A stretch of 64,000 nt of DNA from Thermogemmatispora carboxidivorans (GTDB lineage: Bacteria > Chloroflexota > Ktedonobacteria > Ktedonobacterales > Ktedonobacteraceae). The translations under genes were made by a program, and so were the position numbers. Location of the stretch: the NCBI RefSeq assembly GCF_000702505.1, contig NZ_JNIM01000001.1:1364001-1428000 (forward strand), written 5' to 3'. The notes beneath the pieces are model-generated. The model was not told the origin of the DNA, did not search any database, and saw only the letters and a list, made by a program, of their open reading frames with translations. Below, in pieces: positions 8,420 to 16,886 of the stretch (positions are counted from its first letter, which is position 1; each line of letters opens with the position of its first letter).

Positions 8420-9400
8420 ATGATCAATCCTGTCCAGGCAGCTATAGGCATTGTCGTGCTGCTGGTGGCCGTTGGCGGCCTGCTCTATCTCTTTTACTCA
8501 CGCACGAACGCGGTTGAGAAGAGCGGCTATGGGGCGCTGATCATGCTCTCCCTGATCACGCTGATGATCCCCGTCTTCTGGATCATGGAGAGCAATGGCC
8601 AGGCGATGGCCAAGGTCCAGCAGCATCAAACGGCCCTGGAGCGCGGCGCTGAGCTCTATGCTCAGTACTGCTTCCAGTGTCACGGCACTAAGGGTCAGGG
8701 GCGTGTCGGCCCCAGCTTGAACAATAATCCCCAGGTCAATAAGTTGAGCGATAATGATCTGCTGCGCATTATTAGCGCAGGTATCTATAATACAAGCACT
8801 AATCAGCTCAACGTGGCAATCATGCCGGCCTGGAGTGAGGATTACGGCGGCCCTCTGACCAACATTGATATCCAATATCTCTTTGAGCTGATTCGCTCGT
8901 CTGATCCGGATTATTTGAAGGCCAATGGGCTGCCATCTGGTAACGGTTTTGACCAGGTGCCGGCGCTCATCCAGAAGAATAACCCGACGGCCTATCAGAC
9001 GGCGGTCGCTCAGGAGAGCAGCGGTCAGTTCGGCAATCCGGTCGATCTGACTTCGAAGAAGAATGTCACGATCGATATGGTGACCGCCCCCAGTGGGGCG
9101 AGCTGCTCGCCGGCCTGCTATGACCCGATCTACGTGAAGGTGAAGGTAGGAACCACGATTACCTGGGTGAATAAGGATACTCAGGCTCATACGGTCACGG
9201 CTCTCCAGACAGAGGATCTGAACAATAAGAAGATCGCCTCAAACATTTTTGACTCTGGCCTGTCAAAGCCGATCTTGACCAATGGTACCTTCAGCTACAC
9301 GGTGACGATGGCGGCCTATAATCTGAATAAGGACCATAAGGTCTACTACTATTGCCAGTACCATCCAAGCATGGTGGCGGTTCTACTGATTGTGCCCTAG
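8420..9400 (+). CDS. Membrane-anchored cytochrome c fused to a cupredoxin domain
   Basis: 326 aa. Two hydrophobic segments (IGIVVLLVAVGGLLYLFY and ALIMLSLITLMIPVFWIM) anchor it. A class I cytochrome c domain follows, with heme-binding CFQCH at 84-88 and the probable Met ligand M135 in IMPAW. From about residue 215 comes a blue-copper (cupredoxin) domain: YVKVKVGTTITWVNKD, then H257 in AHTV, and C312, H315 and M318 in CQYHPSM, a complete type 1 copper site. The protein could pass electrons from the Rieske/cytochrome b complex through heme to copper and on to a terminal oxidase (inference). The order within the cluster, directly after the Rieske gene, supports this role. Confidence 0.9.
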   Translation: MINPVQAAIGIVVLLVAVGGLLYLFYSRTNAVEKSGYGALIMLSLITLMIPVFWIMESNGQAMAKVQQHQTALERGAELYAQYCFQCHGTKGQGRVGPSLNNNPQVNKLSDNDLLRIISAGIYNTSTNQLNVAIMPAWSEDYGGPLTNIDIQYLFELIRSSDPDYLKANGLPSGNGFDQVPALIQKNNPTAYQTAVAQESSGQFGNPVDLTSKKNVTIDMVTAPSGASCSPACYDPIYVKVKVGTTITWVNKDTQAHTVTALQTEDLNNKKIASNIFDSGLSKPILTNGTFSYTVTMAAYNLNKDHKVYYYCQYHPSMVAVLLIVP

Positions 9401-9901
9401 TCAGGAACCGTTTGCTGAGAGTGCGACCTGCTTGGTCTGGCTGCCGGCCTTGTATGGCGTCTGGCTGCCTGATTGCTCACCTTGCTCTGCTCTCGTGAGT
9501 CAGGCTGAGGTGGAAGGAGGAGCACGGGCTGTAGAGGCTGGCAGCCAGGTGGATACTGGGGTCTGCGTAGACGTCCAGTGTCAGCGCAGATGAGCGTGAG
9601 TGTGTCTTTCGCCGTACCAAGAACTGACTGGCCAGGAGCTCGCCCGCTGAGGAGCAGGCCGAGGATAGATCAATGGCAGCAGATCAGCGAGCAATTGCTT
9701 GCTCCGGGGCGTTCTCCTGGCCCATACGTAGGTCTGCCAGGCACTGCCAGGGGTTGCTGGTCTATCATGGACTGACGAGAGGCCAGGAGAGGCCGCTTGC
9801 TCCCGGCGAAAGGCGCGATGATCAGAGCGGGGCTTCGTGCCCCATATCAAGCATGTCGCCGCAACTGTTTGTGGTACATGTCGTTGAAAGGGCTGGCAAC
9901 T
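9401..9901. other. 500-base gap within the respiratory cluster
   Basis: No convincing gene, RNA or consensus promoter seen. Short frames are open on both strands, as expected at this GC content, but lack ribosome sites and recognisable protein sequence. Confidence 0.4.
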
Positions 9902-11407
9902 ATGCAGAGAGTTCAACCACGGGAGCTGCCTGAGCGCATGTCGTGGGCACGTGCCCTGATCTTTGGGGTCGGCTTCTTCTTCATTACAGCCTTGCTGATC
10001 GGGCAGCTTCCTGGCTATATTTTCGATGAGCTGACAGCTTCCACGCTGCAGGGCATGGAGCAAGGTTCGCTTGCCCTCGGTCTGGTCTGCTTGCTTGGCT
10101 TCTTCATTGTTGAGGTTATTGTCCTTCTCTTCGACCCCAAGCCGTTGCTACCGCCCATGCTCTTTGTGGGCCTGGGTCTGGTGCTCTTCGTCGGAGGTCT
10201 AGCGTTGCTCTTTTGGGCAGTGCTCACCCCGGTTACGGCGGGGGGAGTCACGACGAACAGCCAGTACTTCCCATCGGCGAACCTCTTCTGGAACCCGCTC
10301 CTCGATGGAAATGTGCTCTGGCTGGAGCCGGGGGCTGTTGATTTTGTGTTGATCGCCATTGTGCTCCTCATCGCCGGAGCCGCCGCTATGTTCTACGGGG
10401 TTCTGGCGCTTAAGGAGCAGCGCGATCCTGATCGCAGCGATCCCGGGACCACGCCGACGATTCGTGGTCTCACGGTCCTGGGCAGTGTTGTCCTCTTCGC
10501 CTACATGCTCTTCTCCATGTTGGTTGACCCCAACGCCCTGGCGGCCCGCATCAATCCGGCCTGCCCCGCAGCGATCGACTTCGCCAAGGGCTGTGGGATG
10601 GTCACCGGCCTCTTCGTGGTGAATGCTATCGAGGGCACGCTGCTGGCCATTGCCGTGGCCGCGACTCTAGGGGCTTTTGCTCTGCGCCTGCATTATCTGA
10701 TGCGCCCTGTGCGCAAGCGGGTAATGGCGCCTTTTTATGCAGTGGGGGTCAATCTTCTGCCCTTCGGTCTGGCTTTCCTGCTGCTCTGGTTCTTCCTCTA
10801 TCCTTTGCTTGACTGGATTCACAGTTGGTCTCTGGCAGGTCTTGGCGACTGGCTGACGGTCTGTGCGCGTAAGTCGGTGGTGCCGGGTTCCTGTACCTTC
10901 TCGCAGCAGGCGGGCTACATCGTCGATGCTTTCTTGACGATGAACTTCTTTGTTCTGCTGATGGCGGCGGTTCGCGTCTGGCGCACGAACCGCAATCTGG
11001 TCATCATTGGAAGCTTCTGGGTGGCGGCTATTCTGGGGCTGGCGACCCTGGTGACTCACCTGCATCCCGAGGAGGCTCTGATCGCTCTGCTCCTCTGTGG
11101 CGGCACGCTGGTCATGGTCACGATCTGGACAAGTGTGGCGCGGCGCGAGTTCTCCGTGGTGGGCGAGCGCAATCTCGGCTGTCTCGGTCAGTGGCTTGTG
11201 GTGGGCACCTGTCTCTTCATCTATATTGCCGCCTTTGCCTTCTTCTCGATCCCCGGCTTCCGTGAGACAGAGCCGAATATTACCTTTACGTCGGGCCTCT
11301 TGATTCCCGGCAAAGGCGCGCCCGACGCGATCATTGTCTTTGTTCTGATGGGCTTGCTTGCCGCTCTCCAGTTCTACTTCCTGGTGCGCAATCGCTATAA
11401 GGTATAG
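9902..11407 (+). CDS. Polytopic membrane protein of the cytochrome bc cluster, function unknown
   Basis: 501 aa from ATG 9902 (preceded by AAAGGG ten bases upstream); the frame is open further to ATG 9878 or 9797. About twelve hydrophobic helices fill the protein, e.g. ALIFGVGFFFITALLIG, PPMLFVGLGLVLFVGGLALL, DFVLIAIVLLIAGAAAMFYG, VNLLPFGLAFLLLWFFLYPL and DAIIVFVLMGLLAALQFYFL. No heme, copper or transporter signature was found, and the few histidines do not pair. It follows the cytochrome c-cupredoxin gene on the same strand and is followed by a terminator-like hairpin, so it probably closes the transcription unit. It may be an assembly or accessory subunit of the complex (inference). Confidence 0.75.
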   Translation: MQRVQPRELPERMSWARALIFGVGFFFITALLIGQLPGYIFDELTASTLQGMEQGSLALGLVCLLGFFIVEVIVLLFDPKPLLPPMLFVGLGLVLFVGGLALLFWAVLTPVTAGGVTTNSQYFPSANLFWNPLLDGNVLWLEPGAVDFVLIAIVLLIAGAAAMFYGVLALKEQRDPDRSDPGTTPTIRGLTVLGSVVLFAYMLFSMLVDPNALAARINPACPAAIDFAKGCGMVTGLFVVNAIEGTLLAIAVAATLGAFALRLHYLMRPVRKRVMAPFYAVGVNLLPFGLAFLLLWFFLYPLLDWIHSWSLAGLGDWLTVCARKSVVPGSCTFSQQAGYIVDAFLTMNFFVLLMAAVRVWRTNRNLVIIGSFWVAAILGLATLVTHLHPEEALIALLLCGGTLVMVTIWTSVARREFSVVGERNLGCLGQWLVVGTCLFIYIAAFAFFSIPGFRETEPNITFTSGLLIPGKGAPDAIIVFVLMGLLAALQFYFLVRNRYKV

Positions 11408-11470
11408 TCTGGGAGAGAAAGGCAGTAGAAGGCTGCCCGCGCGAGAGGAGGAGAGGCTAGCGCTCTTTAA

Positions 11471-11539
11471 AGCGTCGCAGGGCTGGCTGGTATCCGTGAG
11501 ATCTGCACAGGGGCCGGCGCCTGCGACGCTCTCTTTTTT
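11471..11539 (+). terminator. Rho-independent terminator-like hairpin after the respiratory cluster
   Basis: AGCGTCGCAGG (11471-11481) pairs perfectly with CCTGCGACGCT (11520-11530), followed by TCTTTTTT. The loop is long (38 nt), so it folds less readily than a classic terminator. Its place at the end of the cluster and before the glycogen synthase promoter supports termination. Confidence 0.6.
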
Positions 11540-11554
11540 GGCGGCGGAATGATG

Positions 11555-11560
11555 TATAAT
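11555..11560 (+). promoter_or_regulatory. Promoter -10 box of the glycogen synthase gene
   Basis: TATAAT, exact consensus, 40 bases before the ATG at 11601. The -35 region overlaps the T-run of the upstream terminator and does not match TTGACA well. Confidence 0.5.
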
Positions 11561-11600
11561 GGGGAGCAGATTGTGAGAACGGGAAGACCAGGTAGGCAGT

Positions 11601-13070
11601 ATGCAGAGTGAGAGTCCGCTCAAGATTTTAATTCTCGCTGCGGAAATCGTGCCCTTTGTCAAGGTCGGCGGCCTGGCTGATGTTGTTGGGGCCCTTCCCA
11701 AGGCCCTGCAAGCCCTGGGACATGATGTACGCCTGGCCATGCCGCGCTATCGCCAGGTTGATCCTGAGCGCTTTCAGCTCACGCCGGTCCTCGATAGCAT
11801 CAAGGTGGACATGAATAAGTTCCAGGCCAAAGTGAGCGTGCGCCGTGGCACGATCGGCAACGATATTCCGGTTTACATGATCGATGCCCCCCGCTTTTTT
11901 GAGCGCGAGAACGTCTATGGCTATACTGACGATGGCGAGCGCTTCATTTTGTTCTGTCGCGCTGCCCTCGAAGCCATGCGCGCGCTCGACTGGTCACCCG
12001 ATATTATTCATTGCAACGACTGGCACACTGGCATTGTGCCGAATTGGATGCATACTATCTATCGCCACGACCCCGTTTATGCGGGGGCAGCTACCGTTTA
12101 TACGATCCATAATCTGGCCTATCATGGCATCTTTGGCTATCGCATCCTCGAAGTGGCTGGGGTGGCAGCCAACGGCTTTCTCTATCCACAGATCGCTGAG
12201 CTGGCCAATGTGGTTGACATCATGGGGCGTGGCATCCTCTTTGCCGATGCCATTACCACGGTCAGTGAGCGTTACGCCCAGGAGATTCTGACGCCCGCCT
12301 TTGGGGAGAAGCTCGATCACTTGCTGCGTTCGCGCAAGGACCGACTCTTCGGCATTCTCAATGGTATTGACTATGAAGAGTGGAATCCGGCGAACGATCG
12401 CTATATTGCTGCTCCTTTCAACGCCAATACGCTAGAGCGGCGGGCTGAAAATAAGCGAGCGCTGCAGCAGCAGGCCCACTTGCCTGTACGTCCCGATGTT
12501 CCCTTGCTGGCGATGATCTCGCGCCTGACCGATCAGAAGGGCTTCGATCTTCTGGCGCAGATCGCCCATCCACTGCTGGCCCAGGGAGTGCAGTTTGTGG
12601 TTCTGGGAATTGGTGATCCGCACTATCAGGAGCTGTTCCAAGGGCTGGAACAGCAGTATCCAGGTCAGGTGGCCAGCTTCTTTACCTTCAATACGGAGTT
12701 AGCTCATCGCATCTATAGCGGCAGTGATATGTTCCTGATGCCCTCGCGTTTCGAGCCGTGCGGCCTGGGGCAGATGATCGCTATGCGCTATGGCAGTGTC
12801 CCTATTGTGCATAGCGTGGGAGGCCTGGCCGATACAGTGCATGAGTATGACCCACGCAGCGGTGAAGGGAATGGGTTTACTTTTACACGCTATGATCCCT
12901 GGGAACTGTTTGCTGCTATTGTGCGAGCACTGGAGCTGTATCGCTTTCCGGACATCTGGCGCGATCTCCAGCGTCGAGGGATGGCTGCCGACTACTCCTG
13001 GCATGCTTCCGCTGTGCGTTACGTCGACGTTTATCGCAATGCACTCGCCTTTCATCAGCAGGGAAAGTAG
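11601..13070 (+). CDS. glgA: Glycogen synthase (ADP-glucose type, GT5)
   Basis: 489 aa, close to the usual length of bacterial GlgA. The N-terminal glycosyltransferase domain starts ILILAAEIVPFVKVGGLADV, which contains the family's nucleotide-sugar loop (KVGGL in place of KTGGL). The C-terminal domain has SRLTDQKGFDLL, then the catalytic-site stretch SRFEPCGLGQM and the second glycine loop VHSVGGLADTV. The enzyme extends alpha-1,4-glucan chains from ADP-glucose (or another nucleotide glucose) in the cytoplasm. It has its own promoter and terminator boundaries, and no other glycogen genes are adjacent. Confidence 0.96.
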   Translation: MQSESPLKILILAAEIVPFVKVGGLADVVGALPKALQALGHDVRLAMPRYRQVDPERFQLTPVLDSIKVDMNKFQAKVSVRRGTIGNDIPVYMIDAPRFFERENVYGYTDDGERFILFCRAALEAMRALDWSPDIIHCNDWHTGIVPNWMHTIYRHDPVYAGAATVYTIHNLAYHGIFGYRILEVAGVAANGFLYPQIAELANVVDIMGRGILFADAITTVSERYAQEILTPAFGEKLDHLLRSRKDRLFGILNGIDYEEWNPANDRYIAAPFNANTLERRAENKRALQQQAHLPVRPDVPLLAMISRLTDQKGFDLLAQIAHPLLAQGVQFVVLGIGDPHYQELFQGLEQQYPGQVASFFTFNTELAHRIYSGSDMFLMPSRFEPCGLGQMIAMRYGSVPIVHSVGGLADTVHEYDPRSGEGNGFTFTRYDPWELFAAIVRALELYRFPDIWRDLQRRGMAADYSWHASAVRYVDVYRNALAFHQQGK

Positions 13071-13214
13071 AGAGAGTGTCGATGGAGAAGCAATCGCTGC
13101 GGTCGGTACATGAAGAGGAGAAGTCGACTAGCTAACGCGGTGGCGAGGGAGTGCGCAAGCAAGATAGCAACCGGGCAGCGGGAGGAGAGTGGTCACCCAG
13201 CACCCGAGCGTGGC

Positions 13215-14198
13215 TCAGACCTGACGCAGGCTCAGCCAGACGCAGGTTCCTTTACCGGGCAGACCGGCACTTTCCAGCCAGATCTCTCCTCCCATCTCTT
13301 CGAGCAGTCGCTTGCTGAGATAGAGGCCCAGGCCCTTGCCCTGGGGAGCCAGGCGCTGGCCGCTCTCCAGACGCTGAAACGGCTGGAAGAGTCGTTGCTG
13401 CTCCTCGGGTGGGATGCCGACACCCTCATCCTGAATAGCGAGGTAGATACGCTGCTGCTGCTGCTGCTGGGCTTCTGTCTCGGCGGTCGGTGGAGCGCTG
13501 GCTGGCCTGACGGTGGTGAAAGTGATCCGCAGGCGGCTCCCGGTGGGAGAGTAGGAAAGCGCATTGTTGATCAGATTGCGCAGTACCTGGCGTAGTTGCA
13601 GGGGCTGCGCTATTACGTCACACTTGCTCAACTGCAGCTCAAGCTGCCGCTGTTCGAATTGCAGGCGAGGAGCAAAGGAGGCCAGCACCGAGAGCATTGC
13701 TTCTTTGAGGTCAAGATGCTCGATTCCGCTCTGACTGCCAGCTCGTTGGGGCAAGCTAATGGAATCCAGGATAAAGGTGGCTTCATCGCAGGCGTGATTG
13801 ATTTGTTGGAGGTATTGATCGCCCACTTCTCCTGGGATTTGCTCGCGGTAGCAACGCAGCAGCTCCGCGTAGCCCTTGATGGCGGCGAGCGGCGTTCTGA
13901 CCTCGTGATTGAGAATGAGCAGTAGTTGTTCGCGGTTCTTCTGATCCTCGATAAGCTGCTCGTTTTGCTGACGAAGTTGTCGGTTTTCCTGATCGATATG
14001 TCGCACTTCACTACTGATCTTGAGGAAGGCGCAGCCGACGATGAAGATCTGGGCGGTTGCCAGTACAAGGCTGCTATAGATCATGGCGTTAGATGAGCCA
14101 AAAAGACGTGGTAGCACTATCAGGCTGGCGAGATTGAGCAACCCGATGATGATCAGGACCCCGCACAGGAGGCGCAGGCAGGTGCGGAGCATTAGCAT
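13215..14198 (-). CDS. Membrane-bound sensor histidine kinase (HisKA type)
   Basis: 327 aa from the ATG at 14198, which follows GAGGTGAAG; an in-frame start 11 codons earlier (14231) has no better ribosome site. Two membrane helices lie in the first ~65 residues (LLCGVLIIIGLLNLASLIVL and MIYSSLVLATAQIFIVGCAF) with almost no loop. A coiled coil (IDQENRQLRQQNEQLIED) leads to the HisKA motif NHEVRTPLAAIKGYAELL with the phospho-accepting His. The HATPase_c domain follows (N box LRNLINNALSYSPTGS, G1 DEGVGI, G2 GKGLGLYLSKRL). A run of seven glutamines sits within the ATPase domain. No response regulator gene is adjacent, so its partner is unknown. It is divergent from larC. Confidence 0.9.
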   Translation of the reverse strand: MLMLRTCLRLLCGVLIIIGLLNLASLIVLPRLFGSSNAMIYSSLVLATAQIFIVGCAFLKISSEVRHIDQENRQLRQQNEQLIEDQKNREQLLLILNHEVRTPLAAIKGYAELLRCYREQIPGEVGDQYLQQINHACDEATFILDSISLPQRAGSQSGIEHLDLKEAMLSVLASFAPRLQFEQRQLELQLSKCDVIAQPLQLRQVLRNLINNALSYSPTGSRLRITFTTVRPASAPPTAETEAQQQQQQRIYLAIQDEGVGIPPEEQQRLFQPFQRLESGQRLAPQGKGLGLYLSKRLLEEMGGEIWLESAGLPGKGTCVWLSLRQV

Positions 14199-14430
14199 GT
14201 AATTCTTCACCTCTAAGACCCCTTCGCACAAGGCTCAGAACGAGTTACCTGTCCTGTTCTAGGAGAACGAAGATGGTCTCTTACCAATCTCTTAATTATA
14301 CTCTTGGGTCCGGCCAAAATCGAAGAAAGCCTTCTGTCCGCCGCGTCTGGTCCCGAGATGTGGATGCTGTTGGCGAGCCAGTCACGGAGTGCGCCATCAC
14401 TGGTGAGGACTTTGGAGACAAGGAGGGCAA

Positions 14431-15693
14431 ATGATCGCCTATCTGGATTGCTATTCGGGGATCAGTGGCAACATGTTCTTGGGGGCAATGCTCGATGCAG
14501 GGCTCTCGTGGGAGAGCTTGCGGCAGATGCTGGCTCTGCTCCCAGTCGAAGGCTATCAGCTGCGCAGGGAGTCGGTTGAGCAGGGAGGAATCCACGGTCA
14601 ACGCTTCGAAGTGGTCTTAGAGAACCCTGATCAGCCAGAGCGGCATTGGTCCGAGATTCGCCAGATGCTGGAAGATGCTCCTCTGCCTGCTCAGATTCGT
14701 GCGCGAGCGCTGGCCATCTTTCGTACGCTGGCGGAAGCGGAAGCGAGCGTTCACGGAGTAGAACCCGAAGCGGTGCATTTTCATGAAGTAGGGGCTGTCG
14801 ACTCTATTATCGACATTGTCGGAGCAGCCATTGCCATTGAAATGCTTGGCATCAAGCAGCTCTACACTTCGCCTCTGCCGCTCACCGGCGGCATGGTGCA
14901 GACGGCGCATGGGCTGCTGCCTGTCCCAGCTCCAGCCACCTTAGAGATTCTACGGCGCGTAGCGGCCCCGTGGCGACCCTGTCCGGTAGAAGGAGAGCTG
15001 GTCACGCCAACCGGGGCGGCTATTCTTGCTACGCTCGCCCGCTTCGAGCAGCCCGCTATCCGTATCGAACGAGTGGGCTATGGTTTTGGCCATCGCCGGC
15101 TCCCCTGGCCGAACTGTCTCCGTCTCTGTCTTGGCGCAGCTGAACGCCTGGACGGCTCAGCGGGAGAAGAACTAGATCGTGATTGGGTGACCCTCATTGA
15201 GAGCAACCTGGATAATACGACGCCCGAGCTATTAGGGGCCTTGATGGATGAACTGCTGGCCGCGGGGGCGCTCGATGTAACGTTCTCGCCTTTGCAGATG
15301 AAGAAGAATCGTCCCGCTACCCTGCTGAGCGTCCTGGCGCGCCCCGAGCAGAGCGAGGAGCTGGCGACGCTGATCCTGCGCTCCTCGGGAACGCTCGGCG
15401 TGCGCTTGCAACAGATGCAGCGCCTCAAAGCACAGCGTCAGCAGGAAGAGCTGCTTACCCCACTGGGACCAGTGACGATCAAGGTCAAACGTCTGGGTGG
15501 GCGCGTGCTGACTGCTGCGCCCGAGTACGAGAGCTGCCGTCAGCTCGCTCAAGAACGCGGGCTACCCCTGAGCGTGGTCTATGAGCTGGTAGAGCAGTGT
15601 CTGAACGCGACCCACCACCCTCAAGGGCAAGCTCTGGCGCAGTCAGACGGACTTACAGAGACGACCGACTCCCTTGCGCCAGAGAGGGAATGA
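14431..15693 (+). CDS. larC: LarC: nickel insertion enzyme for the lactate racemase cofactor
   Basis: 420 aa, ATG after AAGGAGGG. The start MIAYLDCYSGISGNMFLGAM, the motif VHFHEVGAVDSIIDIVGAA, the stretch PTGAAILATL and the C-terminal ESNLDNTTPELLGALMDEL / FSPLQMKKNRPATLLSVL identify LarC (formerly DUF111). LarC inserts nickel into the pyridinium-3,5-bisthiocarboxylic acid mononucleotide made by LarB and LarE; the product is the NPN cofactor of LarA-type racemases and epimerases. In Lactobacillus plantarum the two halves are joined by a frameshift, but here they are one continuous frame. larA, larB and larE are not in the window. Confidence 0.95.
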   Translation: MIAYLDCYSGISGNMFLGAMLDAGLSWESLRQMLALLPVEGYQLRRESVEQGGIHGQRFEVVLENPDQPERHWSEIRQMLEDAPLPAQIRARALAIFRTLAEAEASVHGVEPEAVHFHEVGAVDSIIDIVGAAIAIEMLGIKQLYTSPLPLTGGMVQTAHGLLPVPAPATLEILRRVAAPWRPCPVEGELVTPTGAAILATLARFEQPAIRIERVGYGFGHRRLPWPNCLRLCLGAAERLDGSAGEELDRDWVTLIESNLDNTTPELLGALMDELLAAGALDVTFSPLQMKKNRPATLLSVLARPEQSEELATLILRSSGTLGVRLQQMQRLKAQRQQEELLTPLGPVTIKVKRLGGRVLTAAPEYESCRQLAQERGLPLSVVYELVEQCLNATHHPQGQALAQSDGLTETTDSLAPERE

Positions 15694-15728
15694 ACACATC
15701 AGGTTAGAAGGAGAAGAAGAGAGAACGC

Positions 15729-16295
15729 ATGGATTTAGAGAAGCAGCGATCCTTCTATCAACGGCAGCAGGGGCCAGAAACAACGCAGAACGATGGAGAG
15801 CGAACCCAAAGAGGCTACGATGAGCGGCGCTTTCGAGACTTTGTAGAGGACCAGATTCGCGAGGCTCAGGAGAGGGGAGTGTTTGATCATCTGCCGGGCA
15901 TGGGCAAGCCACTGCAGCTGGATGAGAATCCCTATGCACGCGAGAAAGAGCTAGCCTATCACCTACTCAAGAGCAATGGGTTTGCTCCCCAAGAGATCGA
16001 GCTGGCCAAAGAGATTCGCAGCGAGCTGCAACAGGCCGAGGCCAGATTGGCCAGACTGCGTGAGCGGCGCCAGCGACTGGCCAGGCGCCGTCTTCCTCCT
16101 TTCCCCAGTGAGAAGCGAGCCTTCAACACCGCGCTGGCGCAAGCCCTGCGCGACTATGAGGCGACTCTGCGTGAACTCAATCGCAAGATTCTGACTTTTA
16201 GCCTGATGGTTCCGCCAGCAATGCATATGAACATGGTCGACGTCGACAGCAAGGTCCAGGCATTCCGCGAAAGCTGCCCACCATTTCCTCTCTGA
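15729..16295 (+). CDS. DUF1992 / DnaJ-homologue C28-like domain protein
   Basis: 188 aa. The core reads FVEDQIREAQERGVFDHLPG then GMGKPLQLDENPYAREKELA and HLLKSNGFAPQEIELAKEI, the hallmark of the DUF1992 family (found alone in bacteria and in the eukaryotic DNAJC28). It is followed by a highly basic coiled-coil tail (RLARLRERRQRLARRRLPPF). No J domain, membrane segment or signal is present; it is cytoplasmic and its biochemical role is not known. It lies 35 bases after larC on the same strand with its own ribosome site (AAGGAG) and may be co-transcribed. Confidence 0.88.
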   Translation: MDLEKQRSFYQRQQGPETTQNDGERTQRGYDERRFRDFVEDQIREAQERGVFDHLPGMGKPLQLDENPYAREKELAYHLLKSNGFAPQEIELAKEIRSELQQAEARLARLRERRQRLARRRLPPFPSEKRAFNTALAQALRDYEATLRELNRKILTFSLMVPPAMHMNMVDVDSKVQAFRESCPPFPL

Positions 16296-16886
16296 AGCTC
16301 TCCTGTGCCAGGACACAACCTCACAGCCACCCTCTATCTGTCTTTGGCGGGGGGGAGAGCAGCAAACGCCGGGGGTTTGTCTGAAGCGAGCAAAGCCGAA
16401 AAGTTGCGGGGGCAATGCGTGGCCAGGAGGGCGTAGAGCAGAATGGCAGAAATCTTGCTGTTGGGCAGGCCCCCAGGCTCTGGTCGAGCCTTGGCTCCTC
16501 TCCTCCTCTCACGGGACCAGCCACGTGCCAGCGCCAGTAACGCAGTAAGCAAATACTCCTAATCATGGGAGTGGCATAGCAGTCCTTCTCAAGACTGAGT
16601 AGACTGCCTATCGGAGGGATCACGGAGGAACTCCCGAAACAGAAGCCTTGGATAGACCTGAACTCCACGCTCAAGCGGGGGAGCCTCCACTCTGAGGCTT
16701 ACTGGTGCCTGGCTAGCTCAAAGGCAGCAGAGAAAGATCTCTTCCCTCCTTTTTTACAGCGAGCCGGCTCAGAAAAGAGAAAGGGTGTGTCGCGTGCAGG
16801 AAGCCTGCTGGCGGCTCCCTAGCCCGCGCTGCCCGATCTTTGCCAGCAACGCGATGCCTGGAGACGTTTTGCATGGAGGTGTGACA
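16296..16886. other. 590-base gap before an APC permease gene
   Basis: No convincing protein gene. The stretch 16550-16720 is rich in short hairpins, for example AGCCTC-CACTCT-GAGGCT at 16682-16699, and one plus-strand frame is open through it without a ribosome site. It could be a structured leader RNA for the downstream permease or the decayed end of a transposon; I cannot decide by eye. The bases before 16887 include GGAGGTG, the ribosome site of the permease. Confidence 0.3.

Noticed and set aside
10667..11740. Long minus-strand open frame (357 codons) opposite the 12-TM gene
   Set aside because: Its translation is polar and low in complexity (rich in H, Q, R, E), the usual antisense image of a hydrophobic protein in GC-rich DNA; it has no ribosome site.
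13451..13467. CTG/CAG trinucleotide run as a possible repeat locus
   Set aside because: It is short and simply encodes the glutamine run inside the sensor kinase; a similar run encodes glutamines in eccC near 52905.
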